This document shows positions 25,068 to 34,001 of a stretch of DNA of 58,927 nucleotides, piece after piece. The notes beneath the pieces were generated by a model. That model had not been told where the DNA came from and did not search any database. It saw only the letters and a list, made by a program, of their open reading frames with translations. Origin of the DNA: Aeoliella straminimaris (GTDB lineage: Bacteria; Planctomycetota; Planctomycetia; Pirellulales; Lacipirellulaceae); assembly GCF_024054565.1 (NCBI RefSeq), contig NZ_JAMXLR010000064.1, positions 1-58,927 on the forward strand, written 5' to 3'. A program made the translations under genes and the position numbers. Positions within the stretch are counted from its first letter, which is position 1; each line of letters starts with the position of its first letter.

Positions 25068-25304
25068 ATGATCGATCGAAATGCCCGTATTGGGCTGGTG
25101 CTATTTGCTGCGTACATTGCGCTGTACGGCGGCTTCATGCTGCTAAATGCCTTCGCGCCATCCTCCATGCGGTGGATTCCCGCCCTGGGGATCAACCTGG
25201 CCATCTGGTATGGCTTTGGGCTCATTATCTCGGCCGTGGTTCTGGCCCTGTTGTATGGCGCCCTCTGCAACGCCAGCACCTCGAAAGAGGAGAGCCAGCA
25301 GTGA
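25068..25304 (+). CDS. DUF485 membrane protein, symporter partner
   Basis: 78 residues, two membrane helices: IGLVLFAAYIALYGGFMLLNAF and LGINLAIWYGFGLIISAVVLALLYG. The spacing and the A-I-W-Y-G-F-G-L motif match DUF485 (YjcH-like), which in many bacteria precedes actP. The stop codon overlaps the GTG start of the symporter (GTGA, 25301-25304), so the two are translationally coupled. Confidence 0.85.
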   Translation: MIDRNARIGLVLFAAYIALYGGFMLLNAFAPSSMRWIPALGINLAIWYGFGLIISAVVLALLYGALCNASTSKEESQQ

Positions 25305-27028
25305 CCTACGAAGCATCTCCTATGGCCGTCGGCGTGTTCGCCCTGTTCGTCGCGGTCACGCTCGGCATCAGTTTCTATATGGGCCGCAAGGCGAAGTCGT
25401 CGCAGGGCTACTTCGCGGCCCACGGCCAGATTCCGTGGTTCGTCAACGGCGTGGCCTTCGCCGGCGACTACTTGTCGGCCGCCTCGTTCCTGGGCATCTG
25501 CGGCATGATCGCCTTTTTCGGTTACGATGGCTTCCTCTACTCCATCGGCTACCTGGCTGGCTGGATCGTGGCACTGTTCGTCATCGCCGAACCCATGAAA
25601 CGGCTCGGCAAGTTCACCTTCGCCGATGCCCTGAACCACCGCTTCAACTCTCGCAGCATCAAGCTCGCCGCCGGTGTCAGCACGCTGGCGGTCAGCGTGT
25701 TCTACCTCATTCCTCAGATGGTCGGCGCTGGCGCCCTGGTCACTCCACTACTAGGATGGCCACACTGGCTGGGGGTGTGCGTCGTGGGTGCCGTGGTGAT
25801 TCTGATCGTCGTGACCGCCGGCATGGTGTCGACCACCTGGGTGCAGTTCCTCAAGGGCTCGTTGTTGGTGGTGTTCAGCACCGTGCTCACGGTGTTGATC
25901 CTGGGCCGTGGATTCGCAGTGAGCGACCGCCCCGCCGAGCAACAGACCATCGTCCAAACCAACGACAGCTTCACGGTGAACGATCAGCCATCCACCGAGC
26001 AAGCGGCCACCGAAGCCATGCGCCCCATCGGCGAGATCGTCAGCCTGCCCAGTGGCGAAAGCAGCACGGGACCGCTCGGCCCCTTGGAGTTCTTCAGCAC
26101 GCTGCAAGAAAGCGAAATCGTTTTATGGCAGCAAGAGCAATCGACCAGCGACGACGGAACTACTACCACCACCTACACTCCCAACCGGCGATCGGGCGCC
26201 GAGGTGCTTCTGCCCGGCGAAAAATTCACGGGCCTGCGGAGCGACAAACTCATCGACAAGGTGAACTTCCTTTCGTTGATGCTTGCCCTGTTCTGCGGCA
26301 CCGCGTCGCTGCCCCATATTCTGATTCGCTACTACACCGTGAAAGACGGTGCTGCGGCCCGCAAGAGCACTATCGTCGGCATCGCCTGCATCGGCTTCTT
26401 CTACGTGCTTACGCTGTACATGGGACTCGGTGCCATGACCAGCGGCGACATCTTCTCGTTCAACTCCAACATGGCTGCACCGCTGCTCGCGCGAAGCATT
26501 AACGAGCCGTTGTTCGCCATCATCTCGGCCATCGCGTTCACCACGGTACTCGGCACCGTGAGCGGCTTGATTCTGGCATCCGCCGGCGCCGTGGCGCACG
26601 ACCTGGTCGAAGCGCTCGCCACCCAGACCATGACGGACCAGGAACGAGTTCGGATTGCAAAATTCGCCTCGGTGGTTGTCGGCGTGATCGCCATCGTGCT
26701 GGGCATTGTGTTCAAGGAAATGAACGTCAGCTACCTGGTCGGCTGGGCCTTCAGCGTGGCCGCCTCGGCAAATTTGCCCGCCCTGGTGATGATGCTATTC
26801 TGGCGAAGGGTTACGGCGATGGGCATTTCGTGTGCCGTGGTGGTGGGTATGGTCAGTTCGCTCGCCTGGATTTTGCTCTCCAGCGACAGTTTCGAAAAGA
26901 TTTACGGCCTGCCAGCCTCCGACGCCTGGGTTCCCTTCAGCCAGCCCGGCATCGTGACCATTCCGCTGGGCTTCGCGGTCGTGATCGTGGTCTCGCTGCT
27001 CACCCAACCCCGCGAAGCTACAGCCTGA
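25301..27028 (+). CDS. actP: Sodium:solute symporter, acetate permease (ActP)-like
   Basis: 575 residues. Start GTG 25301 is supported by GAGGAG eight bases upstream and by the overlap with the DUF485 stop. The SSS family core is visible: FYMGRKAKSSQGYFAAHGQIPWFVNGVAFAGDYLSAASFLGICG, RLGKFTFADALNHRF, and GTASLPHILIRYYTVKDGAAARKS. Between helices at about residues 205-310 lies a ~100-residue hydrophilic extracytoplasmic insertion rich in Gln, Ser and Thr, longer than in E. coli ActP. Substrate is probably a short-chain monocarboxylate such as acetate; pairing with DUF485 supports this, but substrate choice cannot be proven from sequence. Confidence 0.88.
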   Translation: MTYEASPMAVGVFALFVAVTLGISFYMGRKAKSSQGYFAAHGQIPWFVNGVAFAGDYLSAASFLGICGMIAFFGYDGFLYSIGYLAGWIVALFVIAEPMKRLGKFTFADALNHRFNSRSIKLAAGVSTLAVSVFYLIPQMVGAGALVTPLLGWPHWLGVCVVGAVVILIVVTAGMVSTTWVQFLKGSLLVVFSTVLTVLILGRGFAVSDRPAEQQTIVQTNDSFTVNDQPSTEQAATEAMRPIGEIVSLPSGESSTGPLGPLEFFSTLQESEIVLWQQEQSTSDDGTTTTTYTPNRRSGAEVLLPGEKFTGLRSDKLIDKVNFLSLMLALFCGTASLPHILIRYYTVKDGAAARKSTIVGIACIGFFYVLTLYMGLGAMTSGDIFSFNSNMAAPLLARSINEPLFAIISAIAFTTVLGTVSGLILASAGAVAHDLVEALATQTMTDQERVRIAKFASVVVGVIAIVLGIVFKEMNVSYLVGWAFSVAASANLPALVMMLFWRRVTAMGISCAVVVGMVSSLAWILLSSDSFEKIYGLPASDAWVPFSQPGIVTIPLGFAVVIVVSLLTQPREATA

Positions 27029-27099
27029 GTGGCCAAACAATACACTGCGCCCTAGGGTACTCTCGAAAGTGGGCCCCACCTGAAAGTGTGAGTGATTGA

Positions 27100-28647
27100 A
27101 TGGCGAAGCGTACGGACACACGGCGATTGGTCGTCGTGCTCGGCGATCAATTGAACGCCGATTCGGCGGTATTCGACGACTTCGATAAAGCGCAAGATGT
27201 GATCTGGATGGCGGAAGTCGAGGACGAGTCGACCCACGTCTGGACGCACAAGGCACGGATCGCCCTGTTTCTCGCGGCCATGCGCCACTACCGCGATGCT
27301 CGCCGCACCGATGGCTACGATGTGGACTACCGCCAACTGGACGAGGGCACCAAGTCGTCCCTAGGCGAGGAACTCAAGGACGCCATCGACCGGCATCGCC
27401 CCGAGAGCATCGCGATGGTGCAACCGGGCGAGTATCGTGTGCAGCAACAGATTGAGCAGGTGGCCGACGCTGTCGAGTTGCCTCTGGAGGTGCTGGAAGA
27501 CCGCCACTTCTTTTCGACTCCCGCCGAGTTCGCCGAACACGCCAAGGGGCGGAAACAGCTGCGGCTGGAGTTCTTCTACCGCGAGCTTCGCAAGAAGCAT
27601 CAGATATTGCTGGAGGACGACGGCGAGCCAATTGGCGGAGACTGGAACTACGACGGCGAGAATCGCGAGAGCTTCGGCAAAAAAGGGCCGGGCAAGCTGC
27701 CTGAGGTGCCGAGCTTTCGTTCGCACGGTCCCACACAAGACGTCCTGCAACTGGTGGAGGATCGCTTCGCCTCGCACCCGGGGGAACTCGAGCATTTCAA
27801 TTGGCCCACCACTCCCGGTCAGGCCGAGCGTGCGCTCGACCACTTCATCGAGCACCGCCTGCCAACGTTTGGTCAGTATCAGGATGCCTTGTGGACCGAC
27901 GAGCCATTTCTCTATCACTCGCTGCTCGCTTCGTCGCTGAATTTGAAGCTGCTCGATCCGCGGAAAGTTGTCGCGGCCGCAGAGGAGGCCTATCGCACGG
28001 GCCACGCACCGCTGGCGAGTGTCGAAGGGTTCATCCGGCAGATCCTGGGCTGGCGGGAGTATGTTCGCGGCATCTATTGGCACTTCATGCCCCAGTACCT
28101 GGAGCGCAACGCCCTGGCGGCTCATGCCCCACTGCCCGAGTTCTACTGGACCGGCGACACCGACATGCACTGCCTGCACCAAGTGATCGGGCAGACGCTG
28201 CGTCACGGATACGCTCATCACATCCAGCGGCTGATGGTTACCGGGCTGTTCGCCATGCTGCTGGGTGTCGATCCCCGCCAGGTGCACGTGTGGTACCTGG
28301 CGGTGTACGTCGACGCGGTGGAGTGGGTCGAACTGCCCAACACGCTGGGCATGTCACAATATGGCGACGGCGGCATCATGGCCAGCAAACCGTACTGCGC
28401 CAGCGGCGCCTACATCAACCGCATGAGCAACTACTGCCAGGGCTGCCGCTTCAAGCCGTCGAAGGCCACCGGCGACGAGGCGTGCCCCTTCACGACGCTG
28501 TACTGGGACTTCCTCGCGCGCCACCAGCAGCAACTCAGCGGCAACAACCGGATGAACATGCAGCTAAAGAATCTGGAGCGGAAAGGCAAAGAAGAGCTGC
28601 AAGAGATACGCAAACAGGCGGAGAAACTGCGGGACAAGATACATTAG
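27100..28647 (+). CDS. FeS-cluster bacterial cryptochrome/photolyase
   Basis: 515 residues of the cryptochrome/photolyase-related group that includes Agrobacterium PhrB, a (6-4) photolyase binding FAD, a ribolumazine antenna and a [4Fe-4S] cluster. The N-terminal Rossmann domain opens LVVVLGDQLNADSAVF. The catalytic domain has EGFIRQILGWREYVRGIYW, LRHGYAHHIQRLMV (with the His pair expected in (6-4) enzymes), and NTLGMSQYGDGGIMASKPY. The cluster cysteines are Cys358 and Cys446-x2-Cys449-x12-Cys462, exactly the PhrB spacing. Light-dependent repair of UV lesions is the likely role. It shares four bases with the convergent next gene at its stop codon. Confidence 0.92.
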   Translation: MAKRTDTRRLVVVLGDQLNADSAVFDDFDKAQDVIWMAEVEDESTHVWTHKARIALFLAAMRHYRDARRTDGYDVDYRQLDEGTKSSLGEELKDAIDRHRPESIAMVQPGEYRVQQQIEQVADAVELPLEVLEDRHFFSTPAEFAEHAKGRKQLRLEFFYRELRKKHQILLEDDGEPIGGDWNYDGENRESFGKKGPGKLPEVPSFRSHGPTQDVLQLVEDRFASHPGELEHFNWPTTPGQAERALDHFIEHRLPTFGQYQDALWTDEPFLYHSLLASSLNLKLLDPRKVVAAAEEAYRTGHAPLASVEGFIRQILGWREYVRGIYWHFMPQYLERNALAAHAPLPEFYWTGDTDMHCLHQVIGQTLRHGYAHHIQRLMVTGLFAMLLGVDPRQVHVWYLAVYVDAVEWVELPNTLGMSQYGDGGIMASKPYCASGAYINRMSNYCQGCRFKPSKATGDEACPFTTLYWDFLARHQQQLSGNNRMNMQLKNLERKGKEELQEIRKQAEKLRDKIH

Positions 28648-29438
28648 TTCAGCGGACGATGATCGCTGAAGCGAAAGACGACGCGATCGCCGAACAGCCC
28701 CGGCGTGAACTCTGCCACAGCCGTTGCCGAGCGATCACCACACCGCACGACGATCTTCTCTGTGGCATTTATCTCGTTTGCAGAATCGCACTTCCAGATC
28801 GCACGCGAAAGGCCTGTCAAACGACCGTGAACCAGCGACGCCAGCGGATCCATCTCATAAAACTTGCCACCCACACGAATTTGGCAGTGATAGTCGCCCT
28901 CTTCGGGGATAAAACTGAGTTCATCCACACGACCGCACATCGAGAGCAGCATCCACATGCTTAAGCATTTCACTGCCGGGTCAGACTCGGTCAGCATCTT
29001 CTCATCGTCGATGCACCACTCACCAGCGAATGTCTCAAATTCTTCCGACCGCAGAAGCAGATCGCAAGTATCACACCAGCGCGGGCGGCGAAGAGAAAAC
29101 ACATTATCCAGATTGGCGACACCGTTGCTGCAACGGGGGCACCGCCCGGCAGCGATTTCTCGCACCAGCTCCCACCCCACTATGGTCAAACCGAGCGACG
29201 ACAATACTATTAGGGGCACGGCCAACCAGAGAGGGCTGTCTTCGGCAATCAAGTAGCCCGCTGCGACTGTCAGCATACCGAAAGCTGATACGAGTATCAG
29301 GAGTATTCGAATCCAGCCTGTCGGCCGAAGACGCTCCGTCCGCTCACCCGGCCGCCAACGCAGCGCCGCCTCCAAAGCTTCAGGATCTACTGGCTCTTCG
29401 CGGAGGAGTCCTCGAAAGAGCTCACTGGAGTCATCCAT
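28644..29438 (-). CDS. Zinc-ribbon membrane protein, unknown
   Basis: 264 residues. An acidic N-terminal 40 residues precede two membrane helices (WIRILLILVSAFGMLTVAAGYLIA and LWLAVPLIVLSSLGLTIVG). A zinc-ribbon-like Cys set follows: RCPRCSNGVANLDN and RWCDTCDLLL. The C-terminal 120 residues are a mixed alpha/beta soluble domain with no recognised family (CHCQIRV-like strand YHCQIRVGGKFYEMDP). Probably an inner-membrane protein with a cytoplasmic zinc-binding domain. The stop codon shares TTAG with the photolyase stop. Confidence 0.65.
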   Translation of the reverse strand: MDDSSELFRGLLREEPVDPEALEAALRWRPGERTERLRPTGWIRILLILVSAFGMLTVAAGYLIAEDSPLWLAVPLIVLSSLGLTIVGWELVREIAAGRCPRCSNGVANLDNVFSLRRPRWCDTCDLLLRSEEFETFAGEWCIDDEKMLTESDPAVKCLSMWMLLSMCGRVDELSFIPEEGDYHCQIRVGGKFYEMDPLASLVHGRLTGLSRAIWKCDSANEINATEKIVVRCGDRSATAVAEFTPGLFGDRVVFRFSDHRPLN

Positions 29439-29517
29439 AGGAGTTTGTCCCTATTCGACATTCCCCATCATCCCACGCACTGTACGCCAAAGTACTGATG
29501 ACTTATTCCTGTGCATC

Positions 29518-30420
29518 TCAATCCACCACCACGGTGCCCGTTGTCGTGGTCAACTCGCGGAATAGCGTCGACAGCCGTTCGAGCATCGGCCGTGACTCGC
29601 CAGTGCCAATCACGGTGCCGTCGATGGCGGTGACGGGCGCCAATTCGCCCATCGTGCCAGTGCAGAACACTTCGTCGGCCCGGTGCAGTTCGGGTAGCGA
29701 GATGTCGCGGACCTCGCAGGAAATTTCGTGTTGATCGCAGAGCTGTAGCACCGTAGCCCGCGTGATTCCTTCGGGACAGGCCACCGTCCGCGAAGTGGCC
29801 ACCGTGTCGCCAGTGACCATGAATACGTGCGTGGCGTTCGTTTCGGCGACGAATCCGCGGCCATCGAGCATCAGGGCGTCATCCGCTCCGGCGGCCGTGG
29901 CCGCGATCTTGGCCAGGATGCTGTTGAGCAGGTTGTTGTGGTGAATCTTGGGATCCAGCACATCGGGGCCGGGCCGGCGGTAGGGCGATGTGGCCAAAGT
30001 GATGCCCGTCTTGTCGTAGACGGGCTGTTTAAACTCCGCCAGCACGATGAGGGTGGGCCCCGCCTGATTGAGCCGCGGGTCCATGCCGCTGGTGATCTTC
30101 ACGCCGCGGGTCAGGGTGAGGCGAATATGGACTTCGTCCCGCATATTGTTCGCGGCGAGCGTTCGCTTGATCTGTTCGACCATCTCGTCCCGCGTCGGCA
30201 TCTGGGCAAACGCCAGGGCCTTGGCCGAATGCAGCAGGCGATCGAGGTGCTCCTCCAGACGGAAAATGCGGCCATCGTACAGCCGCAAGCCTTCCCACAC
30301 GGCGTCGCCCCCCTGCACTACCGAGTCGAAGGGACTCACACCGGCGGTGTCGCGGTGCTCGAGCTGGCCATTGATGTTGATTAACAGATCGCGGTTGCGA
30401 GGGTCGAATTGCTGCAGCAT
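29518..30420 (-). CDS. Class IV aminotransferase (branched-chain type)
   Basis: 300 residues, PLP-dependent fold type IV, the family of branched-chain amino acid, D-amino acid and 4-amino-4-deoxychorismate enzymes. Seen: an N-terminal strand and SPFDSVVQGGDAVWEGLRLYDGRIF, RLEEHLDRLLHSAKAL, the PLP-binding lysine in DPKIHHNNLLN, the cofactor glutamate region GFVAETNATHVFMV, and the phosphate-binding C-terminal GTMGELAPVTAIDG. The K-I-H-H-N-N context resembles the BCAT-like proteins that occur next to, or fused with, sulfotransferase-like domains, which is what lies upstream here (36 bases away). Exact substrate is uncertain. Confidence 0.88.
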   Translation of the reverse strand: MLQQFDPRNRDLLININGQLEHRDTAGVSPFDSVVQGGDAVWEGLRLYDGRIFRLEEHLDRLLHSAKALAFAQMPTRDEMVEQIKRTLAANNMRDEVHIRLTLTRGVKITSGMDPRLNQAGPTLIVLAEFKQPVYDKTGITLATSPYRRPGPDVLDPKIHHNNLLNSILAKIAATAAGADDALMLDGRGFVAETNATHVFMVTGDTVATSRTVACPEGITRATVLQLCDQHEISCEVRDISLPELHRADEVFCTGTMGELAPVTAIDGTVIGTGESRPMLERLSTLFRELTTTTGTVVVD

Positions 30421-30456
30421 GAAGGATCGATGTGGCTTAAGTGAATTGAAGGTCTC

Positions 30457-31206
30457 TCAGGCGGTTGCGGAGAGATCGATTTTGTGCTCTGCCAGCCGAT
30501 CGTACAACCGCTGGCACTCAGCCAGCAGGTCTTGGTACTCGTCGGGCACTTCGCCATGTCGGGGCTGGTAGCCCTCAAAGCTGGTGGATTCGACTACATT
30601 GCCGTACCAGTGGGGCGCCCAGACGCCGTCGGTCTCATGTAGCCCCGCTTTCCAGCTCAGCATGTCCGTGGTGAACGGAATATCGATCCGCTCGCAAAGC
30701 TGATTGAGCATGCCACGTGGATCGAGCAGTACATCGCGCGAATCAAGCACCGCCGGCGGCTCGCCGGTTCGCTGCAACTCGCGTTCGAACAATTCCACCT
30801 GTCGCGGTAGCCCCGTTTCTTCAACGGTCGGGCTCGGCAGCACCTTGAACAGCGACAAAAGCATCTCTCGCGGCGAGCGAATCAGAAATACGTTGGTCAG
30901 TTGATCCGTCCACGCCAGGTCGATGTGCGACAACATGTGCTGCGCCATTTGCTTCTGGTAGAAGATCGACTTGCTTTCGGGAAGCGGTCCAATGAGCTCG
31001 TCGACCACCCGCTGCCAGTCGGTCTCGTGGTTCTCGATCACTTCGTCATGGGCCGGGTGGTGCGTGTACCCGGTGTGATGCAGATAGTGCGCATAGAAGG
31101 GCTCGTCGCACACAATGGTGTCAGAGCGGTTGCCCCACGATCGCATCATGGCCGTCGAGATGTTTCGAGGGCCTGACCACATAGCGATTCGGCGTATATC
31201 GGACAT
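30457..31206 (-). CDS. Sulfotransferase-like protein
   Basis: 249 residues from the ATG at 31206; the frame continues upstream but that part lacks family character. The PAPS 5'-phosphosulfate-binding loop region is RIAMWSGPRNISTAMMRSWGNR, and a 3'-phosphate-binding segment is FLIRSPREMLLSLFKVLPSP. These match the short sulfotransferase family. Its partner downstream is a class IV aminotransferase; in plants and many bacteria the two domains occur together as a fusion annotated BCAT-like protein. The shared reaction is not established. Confidence 0.85.
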   Translation of the reverse strand: MSDIRRIAMWSGPRNISTAMMRSWGNRSDTIVCDEPFYAHYLHHTGYTHHPAHDEVIENHETDWQRVVDELIGPLPESKSIFYQKQMAQHMLSHIDLAWTDQLTNVFLIRSPREMLLSLFKVLPSPTVEETGLPRQVELFERELQRTGEPPAVLDSRDVLLDPRGMLNQLCERIDIPFTTDMLSWKAGLHETDGVWAPHWYGNVVESTSFEGYQPRHGEVPDEYQDLLAECQRLYDRLAEHKIDLSATA

Positions 31207-31324
31207 ATGGCAAAATGCCTGCGAGGAAAGCAAAAGACAACTTCCAGACAACGCTGCCAGTCTAGCTAACCGCCGCGCCAACTTCTAGAATCCTACCCGG
31301 CTTTGCAGAGGGGGACGTGTGGTT

Positions 31325-31798
31325 TCACGCTTCCGCAGCGGCCGTGGCAAAGTCGTCCACCAGCCGCAGAAGCACCTGCCGGGTGAGGTCGAACGCCTCG
31401 ACTTGCCGGGTGGTGCGCCGGGTTTTGCTGTAGCGACGCAGCGAGATGGCGCCTGCCGTTACCAGCACTTCGTAGTAACTCGTGGCATTTTCCGCACGGT
31501 GCGGGGGCATGCTTCGCATCTGAATCGTGCATGACTCGTCGTCGATCTCGACCGGAGCAATGGCCTCGAGCAGATAGCTAACCTTCTTGGCCAGTTTGCC
31601 TGCCACGTCACGCAGCTGCTCGGCTGGCTTGCCTTCGAGCTGCCGACTCTTCAACTCCAATAGCCGCAACGAGACCCCCAGGCTCTCGACGGCCACCAGC
31701 TCGCACAGCACCGAGCTGTCCCCTTCCTGCGCAGCAAGACTCACTGGCCCGGCTCCTGCCGTTGCCAACTGCTGTTCGAGTTGTTTGGATATAGACAT
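31325..31798 (-). CDS. Conserved hypothetical protein downstream of spoVR
   Basis: 157 residues from the ATG at 31798 (an ATG at 31843 would add 15). Seen: SISKQLEQQLATAGAGPVSLAA, a helical middle LLELKSRQLEGKPAEQLRDVAGKLAKKVSYLL, strands with CTIQMRSMPP and YYEVLVTAGAISLRRYSK, and a helical end. No cysteine cluster, signal peptide or membrane helix; a soluble cytoplasmic protein. It lies 70 bases after spoVR on the same strand and may be the last gene of that operon. I recognise no family. Confidence 0.65.
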   Translation of the reverse strand: MSISKQLEQQLATAGAGPVSLAAQEGDSSVLCELVAVESLGVSLRLLELKSRQLEGKPAEQLRDVAGKLAKKVSYLLEAIAPVEIDDESCTIQMRSMPPHRAENATSYYEVLVTAGAISLRRYSKTRRTTRQVEAFDLTRQVLLRLVDDFATAAAEA

Positions 31799-31868
31799 GG
31801 CGTTGCTGTCGGATTCCCGGCAAACGAATTCTCCTTGGGCCATTCGTCATTAGGGCTTCGTCATTTCC

Positions 31869-33425
31869 CTACTGGTCTTCTTGGTACTGATCCACATCGG
31901 GAACTTCTTCACCCCAGTCGATCTCATGATCGACTCCATCGAACGATAGTACCGCCTGCCGCCCTTCGAGCGTAGTTTCGATGTGCACCGGGCGGCTCCA
32001 GATCCGCTGCAGGTTCCTCAGTGTGTCGTTGGCGTAGTTCATGTCGAGTTCGACGCCAGTGTACGAGTGCTTCAAATATAGCTCGCCGCGATTGCGGTAG
32101 TTGCCATCTTCCACCACAATTTTCGGCCGCCCCATATTCGTCAGGCTATTCAATAGCTGCTGCTTGACCCTGGGAAAGGCCCGGCTTTCGATCTCGTAGT
32201 ACTCGGTGTCCTCGTTGTAGCCAAAGCGGAACAACTTGTGCTCGCGGACAAAGTCAAGCGTCAGGAACTCGTCGATGAACGTCAGGTCGTTGTGAATCTT
32301 GCGAACTTCGAAAATCTTCTCGCGCCCCGCGCCAAGCTGTTTGTCCCAGTGGCGCCGGGCCTGGTAGTCGTCGCAATCTTCGTATTCCTTGCCAAATGCG
32401 CCACGGTTCCACCGATCTTCGATGTCGCGGAACAGTTCGATGCCCACCTTGTAGGGATTGAGCTTCGTGGGGCTGGAGGCCAGCGTGCCACTGTGGTGAT
32501 CGCAGTAGTTCACCACGTCGCCGGGCGTCAGGCCTTCGCGGGTCATGATGGTGCTGTGCCAGTAACTGGCCCAACCCTCGTTCATGATCTTGGTCTGGCC
32601 CTGTGGAGCGAAGTAGTAGGCCTCGTCGCGCAAAATGGTCAGCACGTCGGCCTGCCACCCTTCGAGCGGTGCGTGTTCCAGCATGAACAACATCACGTCC
32701 TGCTCGGGATGCTCGGGAAAACGTCGGCGCGACTGCTGGGGATCGCCCGACATCTGGTCGGGGTCCCGCTCATCGTCGCTTGGCTTCTTCTTGGGGTTGA
32801 TGAACGAATCCATGTACCCCTTGGCTGGGAGCTTGCGACTCGTGCTCTCTTCAGCTTCCTCCGGCTGGTCACCAAACTGGTAACGTTCGCGGTCGGCCCG
32901 CCGCTTGATGAAGGGCGAATGAATGTCGATCAGATCGTCTACCGACGAGCAGGCATCGATAAACTCTTCAACCTTGTCCACGCCCACTGCGTCCATATGG
33001 CGGCGGATGCGAGTGCCGTGGTTGGCCATCTCGTCCATCATCTTGCGATTGGTCTTGCTGAACCAGAAGTTGTTCTTGAAGAAATCGCAGTGGCCGTAAA
33101 CATGCGCCATCACTAGCTTCTGATCCACTAGCCCGTTCGAACGCATCAGGTAGGCGTAGCACGGATTGTTGTTGATCACCAATTCGTAAATCTTCGAGAG
33201 CCCATAATTGTAGCTTTTCGACAGCGATTCGTACTCCATACCGAACCGCCAGTGCGGGTACCGCACGGGAAACCCACCCCGCGCAGCAATCGCGTTGAGC
33301 TGATCGGCATCGATCAGCTCGAAGATCGTCGGAAAGAAGTCGAGCCCATAGTTCAGCGCGTGCCGCTCCATGATCGCCTGCTGTTCGGCGAGCTCGGGCG
33401 TCAGATTGGAATTGGGAGTGGACAT
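31869..33425 (-). CDS. spoVR: SpoVR family protein
   Basis: 518 residues, the size of SpoVR/YcgB proteins. Characteristic stretches: MERHALNYGLDFFPTIFELID, FPVRYPHWRFGMEYESLSKSY with YGLSKIYELVINNNPCYAYL, the acidic/metal-like AHVYGHCDFFKNN, LEGWQADVLTILRDEAYYFAPQGQTKIMNEGWASYWH (H/E-rich, zincin-like) and GTLASSPTKLNPYKVGIELF. In Bacillus the gene affects spore cortex; in non-sporulating bacteria it is co-expressed with prkA and yeaH in stationary phase and stress. That same trio is here: prkA, yeaH, spoVR, all on the minus strand. Confidence 0.95.
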   Translation of the reverse strand: MSTPNSNLTPELAEQQAIMERHALNYGLDFFPTIFELIDADQLNAIAARGGFPVRYPHWRFGMEYESLSKSYNYGLSKIYELVINNNPCYAYLMRSNGLVDQKLVMAHVYGHCDFFKNNFWFSKTNRKMMDEMANHGTRIRRHMDAVGVDKVEEFIDACSSVDDLIDIHSPFIKRRADRERYQFGDQPEEAEESTSRKLPAKGYMDSFINPKKKPSDDERDPDQMSGDPQQSRRRFPEHPEQDVMLFMLEHAPLEGWQADVLTILRDEAYYFAPQGQTKIMNEGWASYWHSTIMTREGLTPGDVVNYCDHHSGTLASSPTKLNPYKVGIELFRDIEDRWNRGAFGKEYEDCDDYQARRHWDKQLGAGREKIFEVRKIHNDLTFIDEFLTLDFVREHKLFRFGYNEDTEYYEIESRAFPRVKQQLLNSLTNMGRPKIVVEDGNYRNRGELYLKHSYTGVELDMNYANDTLRNLQRIWSRPVHIETTLEGRQAVLSFDGVDHEIDWGEEVPDVDQYQEDQ

Positions 33426-33431
33426 TTTAAG

Positions 33432-33459
33432 GCGAGCCGGAAGCGTTAGCGTCCGGAGT
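33432..33459. repeat. Small CCGGA...TCCGG hairpin repeat
   Basis: GCGAGCCGGAAGCGTTAGCG followed by TCCGGAG forms a short hairpin (CCGGA at 33437-33441, TCCGG at 33452-33456) six bases upstream of the spoVR start codon. From memory, this sequence is a very common intergenic element in Pirellulales genomes; here it sits in the spoVR ribosome binding region. Confidence 0.55.
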
Positions 33460-33464
33460 TGGTG

Positions 33465-33536
33465 TTAACCACGGAGGACACAGAGGTCACGGAGTCTTCT
33501 TGGGAACACTAATCGGCACTAATCTTCGCTAATCTG
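33465..33536 (+). repeat. Left flank of inverted-repeat cassette
   Basis: Two blocks, AACCACGGAGGACACAGAGG-type (about 33467-33494) and GAACACTAATCGGCACTAAT-type (about 33503-33532), recur in inverted orientation at 34002-34079. By hand count the first block agrees at 24 of 28 positions and the second at 25 of 30. The right-hand copy is in the same block order read inward, so the pair bounds the small gene at 33630-33959. Confidence 0.75.
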
Positions 33537-33629
33537 ATTTTTGCGGCCTAGCGCCGATCAGTGCTCCAAACAGAGCCCTGCGTCCCTTGTGTAGTTATGT
33601 GTAGTTAGTGTCTTGAATGCCGTGATGAG

Positions 33630-33959
33630 CTACCTTGGGTTCGTAGTAGAGTTGACTTTCATAAAATGGCTTTGGGCTGCGAGTATAGCGAGTTCTACCA
33701 GCTCGTGTGCGTCCTCGGGAACCACGATTTCCACGACGAATACAGACGTGCCTGGTTCGTCTTTAGCGATACGTAACACTAAATGCCGCTTTGAACCATT
33801 GACGTCATGCTCAAACCACAACCCCTCCTCTGCGTTCGTACTGTTCACAGACTCAACGCAAAGTGCGTACTCCCAGTCCTCCAGCGGTCGACCAACAATA
33901 CAGCCAACCATTCCGAGAAATGCTTCGAGGTTCTCGTCAAAGATCCAATCAGTTGTCAT
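33630..33959 (-). CDS. Small hypothetical protein inside the spoVR-yeaH spacer
   Basis: 109 residues from the ATG at 33959 (TTG/GTG alternatives lie about 36-39 bases upstream). The sequence is acidic and compact: TTDWIFDENLEAFLGMVGCI, WEYALCVESVNSTNAEEGLW, strands HLVLRIAKDEPGTSVFVVEI, helix EDAHELVELAILAAQSHF. No recognised family, no signal or membrane helix. It is more AT-rich than spoVR and yeaH and is enclosed by inverted repeats, so it looks like an inserted cassette and not an ancestral operon member. Confidence 0.6.
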   Translation of the reverse strand: MTTDWIFDENLEAFLGMVGCIVGRPLEDWEYALCVESVNSTNAEEGLWFEHDVNGSKRHLVLRIAKDEPGTSVFVVEIVVPEDAHELVELAILAAQSHFMKVNSTTNPR

Positions 33960-34001
33960 TGTGGCATGGGATACAAGGTCAGTAGTTCGGTACACCAATG
34001 C

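Noticed and set aside
25714..26599. Minus-strand ORFs opposite the ActP-like symporter
   Set aside because: Antisense shadows of a membrane protein gene; no ribosome binding site or domain.
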